From NCBI RefSeq assembly GCF_039634365.2, contig NZ_CP155079.2, positions 5,146,001-5,210,000 on the forward strand: 64,000 nt of DNA, written 5' to 3'. The notes under the pieces are model-generated. The model saw only the letters and a list, made by a program, of their open reading frames with translations, did no database searches and was not told where the DNA came from. Numbering within the stretch: position 1 is the stretch's first letter; each line of letters opens with the position of its first letter. The position numbers were made by a program, and so were the translations under genes. This DNA comes from Mucilaginibacter sp. PAMB04168. GTDB taxonomy: Bacteria > Bacteroidota > Bacteroidia > Sphingobacteriales > Sphingobacteriaceae. Below are positions 20,101 to 28,900 of the stretch, one piece after another.

Positions 20101-21232
20101 AATTGATTATGGGAAGCAAAACACCGGTTATGGTATAGGTTTAGCTTTATCTAAAAGCATTGTTGATTTACATGGGGGTAGTATAAAGGTCGAAAGTTCG
20201 GCACATGAAAACGGGCAAAGCCTCACTAAATTTACTATAAAATTAAAAAACGGAGCCGGCCATTTTTCAGCCCGGCAAATAAAACAAGGACAATTATCTT
20301 ACGCTAACGCGGTAAACATACCTGCCACCCGCAATGAGCATGAGCAAGCCGATTATTCTCTTTCGCCGCTTTACAATCACAAAGATTTAGTGCCAGACGA
20401 AGAAAAACTAACTATACTGCTTGTTGAAGACAATCCGGACATGAGAGGTTTTATTAAATCAATTTTACAGCCCCGCTATACTATCATTGAAGCTTGCAAC
20501 GGTTTGGAAGGATTTGATGTAGCCACGCTCGAAATACCCGACCTTGTAATTAGCGATGTGATGATGCCAGAAATGGACGGACTAACGTTTTGTGCCAAAA
20601 TAAAATCAGACGAACGCACCAGCCATATACCTGTTATTTTACTAACGGCTCAAAGCAGCGTACAACATCATGTAAACGGCTTGCAAACCGGCGCTGATAT
20701 TTATTTAACCAAACCTTTTAGCAGCGATGTACTGATGCTGCAGGTAAATAACCTTATTAGCGCCCGCGAGTTAATTTGGCATAAATTGAACCGTGAATTT
20801 AAGTTACATATTAAGAAGTTAAACTTAACTGATGAGGATAAAGCTGTTGATAAACAAACGGTACATTTACACCCGCTTGATGAGGCTTTTCTTGATCGTA
20901 TAACCAACATGGTTAATGAAAACTTGATGAACCGTAACTTTGGCGTTCAACAGCTCTCTCAGATGGCTGGTATGAGTCAGCCGGTCCTCTTTCGAAAAAT
21001 TAAAGGGATTACTGGTTTGTCGGCTAATGACTTTGTAAAATCTTTACGCCTAAAAAAAGCAGCCGAATTACTCTTAGACGGCCATTATAACGTTTCTGAA
21101 ATCAGCAACATAGTTGGGTATGAAAGCAGTAAATACTTTAGCCGCGAGTTTAAAAAATCTTATGGGGTAAATCCATCTGCCTATACTAAAGACTCGGCGA
21201 TAAACAATGAACAAGTGAACAATCATCAATAG
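17120..21232 (+). CDS. Hybrid two-component system sensor-regulator (HTCS) of the PUL
   Basis: 1370 residues: signal peptide, then two seven-bladed beta-propellers made of repeated 'LWIGT' blades (about 25-680), a Y_Y_Y domain (about 700-775), a transmembrane helix (about 785-807), and histidine kinase HisKA/HATPase (about 820-1045, NGxGxGLALSK-type box as GYGIGLALSK). A receiver domain follows (LLVEDNPDMRGF, phosphoacceptor Asp in VISDVMMPEMDG), then an AraC-type DNA-binding domain (last 110 residues). HTCS proteins bind an oligosaccharide in the periplasm and directly switch on the adjacent PUL. The H-box reads SHEIRTHLALI: the usual Pro after Arg-Thr is His here, an uncommon change in a near-invariant position. 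Divergent placement beside susC supports control of that operon. Confidence 0.95.
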   Translation: MRLKCIIYFLVCCIQTSYAQSVKFDRLSIEDGLSQNSVLAVCEDKDGFIWLGTRDGLNKYNSYDFKIYKSHPANKSSLQSSYITNLYCDSKNRLWVGTSKGLNIYDRTLDAYKRVPLLFKNGEDINLSRINSILEDRTGRLWVASEYDLNLIQANGRLKHIVPVNPITNRMVLRSLCQDHTGTIWLGTTHGIYTVAEKQKRFWVEKFLPLATAGLADAPIMSVTEDTAHNLWIATSGKGLYKYEPALRAIKHYTTSGKPDSLSDDNVRRLLPDGKGNLWIGTQTGLSLYNAFTKKFSNYRNDPWDNTSLSQNSVHSLYKDHAGIIWVGTFFGGVNRIYPYPAPFSVISNRSFTAALNNNVISSILKDAQGYLWIGTEGGGINVVAPNGLHTKVYQHVTGAPHTLGSNLVKVIFKDSFNQIWVGTHGGGLNLFDAGINGFKQYLNHNQATLGSEITCLAEDNAKRLWIGTETAGLNVFENNNGNLIKVNDAKITRLTKNRSILSVIKDDDGKIWAGGPDGLYITDAKGVVYIKKIPRDRPLAVNCIFQDSLKNVWVGTNALGLVKFSKNGHFIRNYTVDNELSDNKVLGILQNGNDLWISTGNGLNRLNLNSNTINHYFETDGLAGNIFNNNSYYRATNGLMYFGGYNGLTIFNPNSIRINKQAPVVRLTSLSVHNKKVVPGDRNSILKQNINLTKQITLNHDQNVFTVQFAVLNFIKPEKNKYRYYLEGYDKDWQSVNSPVATYTNVPPGHYRFYVSGCNNDNVWSNKLSLQIDIRPPVWRAWWAYMLYFILLTGLVTLVVRYLFIRALYKKEQELTRLKLNFFTNISHEIRTHLALITGPANKLIADNEPLLKGKQQLVTIKNNSESLLQLVNELLDFRKAETGHLNLRITLVDIVDFIGNVKTNFNEIAAEKNIVFELQASASRIDMYFDREQMEKVFYNLLYNAFKFTPGGGFVSVIIKNEKDDVVIDFVNSGPGIAKENIDKLFENYFQEIDYGKQNTGYGIGLALSKSIVDLHGGSIKVESSAHENGQSLTKFTIKLKNGAGHFSARQIKQGQLSYANAVNIPATRNEHEQADYSLSPLYNHKDLVPDEEKLTILLVEDNPDMRGFIKSILQPRYTIIEACNGLEGFDVATLEIPDLVISDVMMPEMDGLTFCAKIKSDERTSHIPVILLTAQSSVQHHVNGLQTGADIYLTKPFSSDVLMLQVNNLISARELIWHKLNREFKLHIKKLNLTDEDKAVDKQTVHLHPLDEAFLDRITNMVNENLMNRNFGVQQLSQMAGMSQPVLFRKIKGITGLSANDFVKSLRLKKAAELLLDGHYNVSEISNIVGYESSKYFSREFKKSYGVNPSAYTKDSAINNEQVNNHQ

Positions 21233-21568
21233 ATGGCACACACCCCACCGATTTGGCTACGACCGTATGCTAAACTATATACAGCCAAAAACGCTTTAAA
21301 AATCAATGTTAAAAAGTATTTAATTGCGCTATTCATAGTTCCCGGTATCATTAAGACCAATAGCACCGCTGCGGCCAGCTTGGGCACTCCCCCCGGGTAG
21401 CTTTCTTCTAACGCTTGCGTACAGGAAACGAGGCCCTTTATCTGATTTGGTTTTATTGTTCAAAAATTGGTACTTTATTCAGCATCAGACGTATCTGATA
21501 TTAATAATAATCCTAAGTTGATGATCACTTAAAATCAAAGCGATATTTTAAGTCTTTTAAAACTTGGT
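21233..21568. other. Intergenic stretch, nothing recognised
   Basis: Frames in this stretch are short and interrupted. It presumably contains the promoter of the lipoprotein gene that starts at 21569; no terminator with a T-run could be assigned to the sensor gene. Confidence 0.4.
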
Positions 21569-22101
21569 ATGACCAGATATTTATACATCACTATCATCTC
21601 TATGCTGTGCGCCTTGCTTTTCCTTAATATGCGTTGCAAAAAGGAAAATGAAATGGACCCAAACGGGCTTCCTAAAGCCACCCAAGTAGGCTCCCTGCTG
21701 TTTGCCTGCAAGATCAACGGCAAGAATTGGACATCTAATAAAAATAGTTATTCGGTAAGTGGCGGTGTTAAAAATGGCATTATAACAGTAAGTGGATTTA
21801 ACGACTCAAATTCTGCAACGGCTTTAGAGTATTTACAGATTCAGGTGAAGGAAGTTGCTTCACAAATGGTATACCGCCTAAACGACCCCAATTTGGGGCA
21901 TTTAGCTACCTACAAAACCGATAGAGATTGTTTTACTGTAGTTTCTTTTACAAATCGGGCAGATTCAAGTGACGGAGAAGTTTCTTTTACCCGGATTGAC
22001 AAGGCCAATCGGATTCTTTCTGGTACTTTTGGTGTAATATTCCAACCGAAAAATGCGGCGTAATTAAAATTACCGATGGCCGCTTTGACATCCTATATTA
22101 A
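21569..22101 (+). pseudogene. DUF6252-like lipoprotein, apparent 1-nt frameshift near the 3' end
   Basis: The N-terminus is a lipoprotein-like signal (FLNMRCKKEN; Arg before Cys is not a classical lipobox). Then comes FACKINGKNW, the opening motif of DUF6252-type Bacteroidota lipoproteins. As read, the protein stops after QPKNAA at 22063. If one A is added to the A5 run at 22049-22053, the frame continues as KKCGVIKITDGRFDILY and stops at 22101. Cys-Gly and KITDGRFD are the expected C-terminal motif of the family, so the intact gene was almost certainly 21569-22101. Either a natural frameshift or a homopolymer sequencing error is responsible. The function of the family is unknown. Confidence 0.75.
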
Positions 22102-22414
22102 CATTTAACCTTTTAACCAAACCTTTCGGGGGAACGCTTAACGGTTTTCATAGTAATACTATGCGCTGTGTTATTTTTAGAAATCTCGGATAGAAAGCCG
22201 GATGCTAGAAAATAGGATAAGCATTTACTCCCAATATTTGGCCTGGGGAAAGAATATTAGTGAAGAACGGTTGAAAGAGGCTCGGATAAGATGTAATTTG
22301 GAATGAACGACTTAGTATCGGGTTGTGATTAGGTGCTAAGTAATTAAAAGAAAAGCCAGCTATAGACTGCGTGAAATATAGACTCCAAAAGCTTTATAAA
22401 ATATAATGAACGCA
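22102..22414. other. Intergenic stretch with one very short frame
   Basis: The only notable item is a plus-strand frame of about 35 codons from an ATG at 22202 to a TGA near 22306. It is rich in charged residues (NISEERLKEARIRCNLE at the end) and could be the tail of a decayed gene. Nothing else is seen. Confidence 0.3.
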
Positions 22415-22756
22415 TTAAGCCTTTTTAACAAACTCCGATTTTAACGCCATTGCACCAAAACCATCTATCTTGCAATCGATGTTATGATCGCTGTCGACCA
22501 GGCGAATGTTTTTAACTTTAGTGCCTGCTTTTACGGTTTGCGAAGTACCTTTAACAGGTAAGTTTTTAATCGTGACTACGGTATCTCCGTTGGCCAGGGT
22601 GTTGCCGTTGCTATCTTTTACAACGAAGATATCATCACTATGCACATCCTCATTACTACTCCACTCATGCCCGCATTCCGGACAAGCCAGTAAGTTTTCC
22701 AGCTCGTAAGTGTAGGGGGATTGGCAAATGGGGCAAGGTGCTAGTTCTTTCGTCAT
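22415..22756 (-). CDS. yjdM: YjdM/PhnA-type zinc-ribbon protein
   Basis: 113 residues starting at MTKELAPCPICQ; longer in-frame starts would add an unrelated N-terminus. Two CxxC pairs (CPIC, CPEC) form an N-terminal zinc ribbon. The conserved YjdM/PhnA C-terminal domain includes DSNGNTLANGDTV and the ending KIDGFGAMALKSEFVKKA. The family is often called alkylphosphonate utilisation protein PhnA, although a role in phosphonate breakdown is not established. It is monocistronic here. Confidence 0.93.
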   Translation of the reverse strand: MTKELAPCPICQSPYTYELENLLACPECGHEWSSNEDVHSDDIFVVKDSNGNTLANGDTVVTIKNLPVKGTSQTVKAGTKVKNIRLVDSDHNIDCKIDGFGAMALKSEFVKKA

Positions 22757-23052
22757 CGTACAAATTCTTGAAACGTCAAAGTTAGCAAATGATAGCAAGT
22801 ATTGAATCGTAGTCTTGAAGTTTTGGCCGAACTTCTATCGTAGCTGCCAAGAAAACTCATTCGCTATTAAGAAAGATAAATGTTGCTGTATGCTATTTCA
22901 TTACAGCCCATATCGGGCTTCATAAAAGTGTGCAAAAGCTTTGCAGTAATTTATAATTATAAGTTCCGCTCCTGATTTATAAAAAACAATTAACTCGCAT
23001 TGGGTTACTAAACCGGCTCCTGAGGTATAAATTACAAAGCCCTAGTAGCCAT

Positions 23053-24420
23053 ATGCATAATCGTTTGAAACCGCTGATATCACTACCGTTTCTTATTTGC
23101 CTGACGCTTTTAATCGTCAACGATTTCTATCTGAAGGAAGCTTTCCATAATGTGTTTACAGGCAAGTTATCTGATTTTTGCGGATTATTTATCTTTCCTA
23201 TTTTCTGGTCGGTCTTGTTCCCCAAACATAAATTCTGGGTTTTTATATTAAGCGGAGCACTATTTATTTACTGGAAAAGTGAGTATGCTGCGGGGCTTAT
23301 CCACTTTGTGAGTACTTATTTTTTCGATGTTCAACGAACGGTTGATGTTACCGACCTGATCGCTTTGCCTGTATTAGGGCTGGCCTGGTTAAGTTTGAAA
23401 GGAGACGTAAGAGCGTTTGAAACGAATGGCTTTATCAAACAGATAAGCCCTTATATGATAGCAACCCTTACCGTTTTTTCGTTTTGCGCAACCAGCCTTC
23501 CAAAATATGTACAAACCTTTGAGCAGCCACAGTACGTACTTTTTCAGTCTGATGCTGTGCCCGACTCCAGCCAAATAGAAGAAGGCTTTAACTTTTATCA
23601 TTTCGATTCTTTGCTGGTTGTTCAGGTTAACCAATTATACGTTACGAGCCGGCCAGCCAAAGATGATGATTACAATAAAAACCTCGTGACCAAAAACCTT
23701 GAGAAAGAGACTTTCGAAATCATACCTGTTAAAAAAAGTTTAATGGTTGCCGGAAAAGTTACTTCATTGACCATCAAAACGCCACAGGGTGATGATCATG
23801 CTAACTTCAATGGGGGGCGTTTGGACGGTCAGTTTATCAGAAATAAAGGAGGGAAAGCCGTTATCGAGGGTGTTTATAAAATGGGGATAGAAGATTCCAT
23901 ATGGACTTTTCGAAACACCGGCAATACCAAGGTCACCAAAATAACATTTAAGAACGGGGAACGAACCAAAGTTGAGCAGTTTGAGGGTGGCAACCTCATA
24001 TCTTCCAGCAAGATCAACACCCGTGCGGAGGTCATAAGAAACAAGTATATTCAAATAGCGGCATTAGTCCTAATGACGATAGGCACTCTTGTGCTTTTAG
24101 TAAAAAATTACCGGCACAGATATCAGGAAAAGCTCCAGATCATGTTAGCCTGGAAATGGCTGGTTTGCCTGTTGCTGCCGATGGTTGTCTGGCTGTTACA
24201 GTTTGCAGTTACCCTTTTACTGGGGGATTTACATTTTGATGTGTTTACTATACTGGGTACAGGCTTTTTGATATATGTAATCACCTGCCCGCTATTTTTC
24301 ATCGTCGTGTTTGGAATCAAGTTAAGCAGGCAGATAGACGCTCTTTTGTACTGTTTATTATTTGCCCTTGCGTTCAGTATTTGGATTGAGCATGATATAT
24401 TGACTAAACTTTCTGTCTGA
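23053..24420 (+). CDS. Uncharacterised multi-pass membrane protein
   Basis: 455 residues. The N-terminal third has about four membrane helices around the motifs FTGKLSDFCGLFIFPIFW and DVTDLIALPVLGLAW, which recur in an uncharacterised bacterial membrane family. A soluble middle part of about 190 residues (about 155-335) contains a toxin_15/MORN-like FNGGRLDGQF stretch of uncertain meaning. The C-terminus has four more helices. No catalytic motif is recognised. It is a single gene with its own upstream space. Confidence 0.75.
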   Translation: MHNRLKPLISLPFLICLTLLIVNDFYLKEAFHNVFTGKLSDFCGLFIFPIFWSVLFPKHKFWVFILSGALFIYWKSEYAAGLIHFVSTYFFDVQRTVDVTDLIALPVLGLAWLSLKGDVRAFETNGFIKQISPYMIATLTVFSFCATSLPKYVQTFEQPQYVLFQSDAVPDSSQIEEGFNFYHFDSLLVVQVNQLYVTSRPAKDDDYNKNLVTKNLEKETFEIIPVKKSLMVAGKVTSLTIKTPQGDDHANFNGGRLDGQFIRNKGGKAVIEGVYKMGIEDSIWTFRNTGNTKVTKITFKNGERTKVEQFEGGNLISSSKINTRAEVIRNKYIQIAALVLMTIGTLVLLVKNYRHRYQEKLQIMLAWKWLVCLLLPMVVWLLQFAVTLLLGDLHFDVFTILGTGFLIYVITCPLFFIVVFGIKLSRQIDALLYCLLFALAFSIWIEHDILTKLSV

Positions 24421-24947
24421 AAGTGTATCACTGAGCTACATAAGTTGCAATTGAAATCGATAAATTAATTACGAAGTTGCCAAATGGTCTTAGGTCAAAT
24501 TTGAGAAGGAAAAGACTGGTTATTGACCTAAGTCTTAATCTTAGTAACACCTCCTCAGACTGGCAGGCTGTAAAAGAGGCCAGCCACATTATTTATACTC
24601 GCAGTAATCATTAACAACTTCTTTTCGTTCGCGCTTTTAGCCAACCATTCAAGCCTCACCGTTCAGGATTCGTAAGCGACCTTAATTCAATTTTCTAATG
24701 CCAGCTACAGGCTATAAAATAATAGGAGCCTACGGTCGTGTGTAGGTATGCTCAAAAGCTATGCTGCCCGATGCGATGTATTTAGTTGTAGCTTGTGAGG
24801 TTCAGAATATAGTGGTTATCTATGGTGATGGTCCTAATACGGTTACTAAAATTTCCAAATCATCAAAAGTAGATGAACTTTACTCGTGGATGCCACTAAT
24901 TACAGCTACATAAATCAATATAATTGTAACACTTTAGCGTAAAAGCA
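24421..24947. other. Gene-poor stretch with a possible 50-codon frame
   Basis: A plus-strand frame from an ATG at 24761 to a TAA at 24913 encodes 50 residues (ends LYSWMPLITAT). It has no recognisable family or ribosome-binding site and is probably a remnant or chance. The rest shows nothing recognisable. Confidence 0.3.
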
Positions 24948-24977
24948 AAGCCGCCCTTCTGTGAAAAAAGGCGGCTT
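24948..24977 (-). terminator. Terminator of the adhesin-PorP/SprF operon
   Basis: An 8-bp stem AAGCCGCC/GGCGGCTT with a 14-nt loop lies 29 bp downstream of the minus-strand stop at 25006. A T-rich stretch follows on the minus strand. Confidence 0.65.
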
Positions 24978-25005
24978 GATGATCATTTTACTCAGCTTAT
25001 CTTAC

Positions 25006-25959
25006 CTACAGCAAACTGCGCCGGCCAAGATTTTGGCCAAACCGGTAGGTAAGGGTTATTTCGTGGGTGTTATTTTTAAAGCCACGTGCCACGTTATTGG
25101 AAGCTGTTCCAAACTGGTAACTGTAACCTACCCTCACAGCTTCTATGCTCACCGACAAGATGCCAGACATCTCGTTGTTAGTACGAAAGTTACCGCCTAT
25201 ACCCAACGTCTCTTTTAAGTACAAGGTTGTCGAAAAATCGGCAATAAAAGGAACACCTTTGGTATAAGTGGCGAGCACTGCAGGCTTCACCCTTACATCA
25301 TCACCGGCTTTTCCAAAAAGGTAAGCACCTGAAAAATTATAATGGCTACTGAAATAACTATTATCTACCTGTGAGGCATTGCCTAGCGAACGGGTAGTAA
25401 ACTCCGGTACGGCTACACCCAGATAATAGTGATCGGTATAATACAGCACGCCGAAGCCGATATTCGGCCTGGTTTCCCTAACATCATTCCGGAATTGCGG
25501 ATCTAATGGATCCAAGGCAGAATAATTAGCCGCATAACGCCTTATGCCTCCGTTTAAAGACACTGCCAGATGCTGGTTGTCGGCCAGTTGGATCGACTTG
25601 GCAAAAAACAAATTGATCTCGGTTAGATGCTCCACGGCAAACTGATCGTTCAGTACCGTTATACCCGCTGCCCCACCTATTGATTCTACAGGTAAGTTGC
25701 CATTGAATATAAATGTAGAAGGCGAACCTTCAATACCAGCCCATTGCCTTCTAACTATGGCATTTACTGAACCGGCCTTATCAATTAAAGAATAAGCCGG
25801 ATTAAGCGGGGTTAAATTATTCATGTACTGCGAGTAACTGAACAGCTGCTGCGCTTTAACCGTTGAAAAGCTACTTATAATAAGCAGGCTGAATACCAGC
25901 CTGCTTAAAAGATGTGATGTTGATTTCAATATTGTTATATTTATAATGATCTGAATCAA
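25006..25959 (-). CDS. PorP/SprF family T9SS outer-membrane protein
   Basis: 317 residues with an N-terminal hydrophobic segment ending near VKAQQ. FSYSQYMNNLTPLNPAYSLIDKAGSVNAIVRRQWAG is split here into its parts: the QYMNN...NPAY and RRQW motifs are the signature of PorP/SprF proteins. The rest is a membrane beta-barrel ending LTYRFGQNLG. In Flavobacterium johnsoniae SprF is needed for secretion of the adhesin SprB through T9SS. Its position 9 bp downstream of a giant T9SS type B substrate suggests the same dedicated pairing. Confidence 0.92.
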   Translation of the reverse strand: MIQIIINITILKSTSHLLSRLVFSLLIISSFSTVKAQQLFSYSQYMNNLTPLNPAYSLIDKAGSVNAIVRRQWAGIEGSPSTFIFNGNLPVESIGGAAGITVLNDQFAVEHLTEINLFFAKSIQLADNQHLAVSLNGGIRRYAANYSALDPLDPQFRNDVRETRPNIGFGVLYYTDHYYLGVAVPEFTTRSLGNASQVDNSYFSSHYNFSGAYLFGKAGDDVRVKPAVLATYTKGVPFIADFSTTLYLKETLGIGGNFRTNNEMSGILSVSIEAVRVGYSYQFGTASNNVARGFKNNTHEITLTYRFGQNLGRRSLL

Positions 25960-25968
25960 AAAAGAGCC

Positions 25969-28900
25969 TTAGTATTTTAATACGAACCAACCGGTTTTAC
26001 GCTTGCCTTCGTACTGTAACAGGAAGAAGTAAGTACCAGCCTGCTGCATTTGATTAGTGATGCTTGAGCGGCCGTCGAATACGCGCGAGCGGTTATCGTA
26101 TCCTTTGATCTCGAACACCTTTACGCCATTACGGTTAATAACGGTTACGCTATTGTCAGGATGTTCCTGGATACCTTCTATGTACAGGAAGTCGTTAACA
26201 CCGTCGCCGTTTGGTGATACCGCCTGGCGTACAACTATTTCATTACCGCCATCCGCATCATTTACCTCAATGGTTTGCACTACGCTGTTTGCTGCCAGGT
26301 AATTTGCGTTACCGGCCTGCGATGCAGTCACCTGGGTGCTACCAATACGGTTTGCCTTAAGGGTATTACCATCCAAAGTTACAATGAACGGATCGGCTAC
26401 CGTAAAGCTTACTGGCAAGCCCGAAGAAGCCCTAACTACGCTCAGATCATATTTACCTGTTACACGGTTCAGTACCGGTATCGAAGTAAAATCAATAGTC
26501 TGCCTGGCTTTGTTTACCGTCAGTAACTGCGTTACCGGCTGGGTCGAAGTATAGTTACCATTCACCGGCGCACTTGCGGTAATATTGGCGGTACCTGCAC
26601 CCACAATATGTATCCGGCCATTAATAATGATAGCCACACTGTTATTATCACTGGTGTAAACTACAGTTTCCCCACTGCTAAGTGTTGCACCTGCAGCAAA
26701 GTCGGCATCACCATAAGTAGCTTGTAGCGGCCTGTTAAAGACAATGCTACGGTTGGCCGGTGCAATGGTTAAAATACCTTTATTGTAAACTATGCTGTAA
26801 TTGTTTGATGCAGCACCCGATGCAGTGATACCATACGCACCCACGCCCGATGTGGCATTGGCTGCTGTACCTAACACAGGCTGTGCACTTAAGCTGGCCT
26901 GCGTATCGCTGTTTACAAAACCACTGTAGCTAACAGTGAACGCCGGGTTACTTACACCATAGGTACGGGTTTTGTTATCGGCTGTAATTGTCAATGGCGC
27001 TTTATTAATGGTTAGGGTACCTTTAGTGTACACAATATCATAACTGTTAGATGCAGCCCCGCTTACCAAAATATCGTAGTTACCTGCGCCCGACTGAGCC
27101 GTTGCTGCAGTGTTAGCCACAGGCTGCGCACTCAGGTTAGCTTTGGTATCGCCATTAAGGAAGCCACTGTAAGTTACCGTTAACTGTGGGTTAGCCTCGC
27201 CATAAGTTTTATTTTGATTAACCGCAGCAACAGTCAGCTGCGCTTTACTGATAGTTAAGGTGCCTTTAAGGTAAGTAATGTTATAGTTATCAGATGCTGC
27301 ACCCGTTACCGTAATATCATAACTACCCGCTGCCGAAGCCTGGTTAGCTGCAGTACGCGCTACAGGTTGAGCAGTTAATTTGCCTGCATCATCACCATTG
27401 GCAAATCCATTGTAACTTACTGTTAACGCCGGGTTGACTTCACCATACCGTTTGTTCTGGTCATCGGCCTTAATTACCAGATCCTTTTTACCAATGGTAA
27501 GGTTACCGCCTGTATAAGTAAGCGCGTAGTTGCTGCTTAGCACTAAACCACCTTGCTTAATGGCATACGTACCCGCGTTTTCACCAGCATCCCTGGTTAG
27601 GCTACCGCTGAAGGTATCGCCGGTTACCAGCGCCGGACTAAATGTATAAGTTAAGGCTGGGTCCGCTTCTCCGTAAGTTTTATTTTGTGCATTTGCAGTC
27701 ACGGCTATGGCCTTTTTGCTAATTTCAAGGGCAGCGCCGTTGTAAGTAAGCGAATAGTTACTGTTTAGGGCAAGGGTTCCTTGTTTAATAGCATACGTAC
27801 CGATATTCTCGCCCGCGTCACGACTCAAAGTGCCGGTGAAGCTATCGTTCCCCACTAATGTGCCAGCTGTAATATTATAAGTTAAAGCTGGATCAGCCTG
27901 ACCGTAAATCTTGCTTTTTATGGCTGCAGCTACCGTAACGGCCTTTTTGCCAATCGATAGATCTGCGCCCTCATAGCTAAGGTTATAGTTGTTATTTAAG
28001 GCCAGTGTACCCTGCTTAATAGCATATGTACCTGCATTTTCACCTGCATTGCGGGTAAGCGATCCTGTGAATACATCGCTTCCTTTTAGTGAGCCGCCGG
28101 TAATGCTGTATGTTAAAGCCGGATTAGCCTCGCCATAGGTTTTACTTTTGGCTGCAGCGGTTACTGCTATATCTGCTTTTGCTACGGTTAACTCGCGTGT
28201 AACATTCTGCGAGGCCACATAATTCGCGTTTCCTGCTTGTGAGGCAGTGATATTTGCAGTACCAGCACCCGCAATATGTATTCTTCCATTTACAATACTT
28301 GCCACAGCTGCATTATCGCTGCTGTATGTAACCGGAATAACGGTATTGCTACTTGTTGCACCGGCTGTAAAGTCGGCATCACCATAAGTTTTTGCTGGCA
28401 AACCAGCAAAAGTGATGTTTTGCAATGCTTGTCCGATTGTTAAGTTGGCACCCGTATACGTCAGCACGTAATTGTTGTTAAGTGCAACTGTACCTTGCCT
28501 TATGGCGTATGTACCTGCTGCCTCGCCGGCCTCACGTGTTAATGAGCCGCTGAAAGTATCGCCGGTAACCAGTGAACCACCGTTAATGCTATAGGTCAGT
28601 TCTGGATCGGCCTCGCCATATATTTTACTTTTTGAAACAGCCGCAATATTAACCGCACGCTGTGTTATGGTCAAGCTGGCCGGCGTATAGGTTAAGGCAT
28701 AATTGTTACCTGCACTCAGCGATCCTTGCTTAATAGCGTAGCTGCCAGCAGTTTCGCCTGCATTGCGGGTAAGTGTGCCTGTTAAAGCGTCGTTACCGGC
28801 TAATGTACCCGTGGTGATGGTGTAAGCAAACGCTGGATCTGCATCGCCATAAGTTTTGGTTTTAGCGGTAGCCGCAACTGTAATTGCCCGGGTACTAATC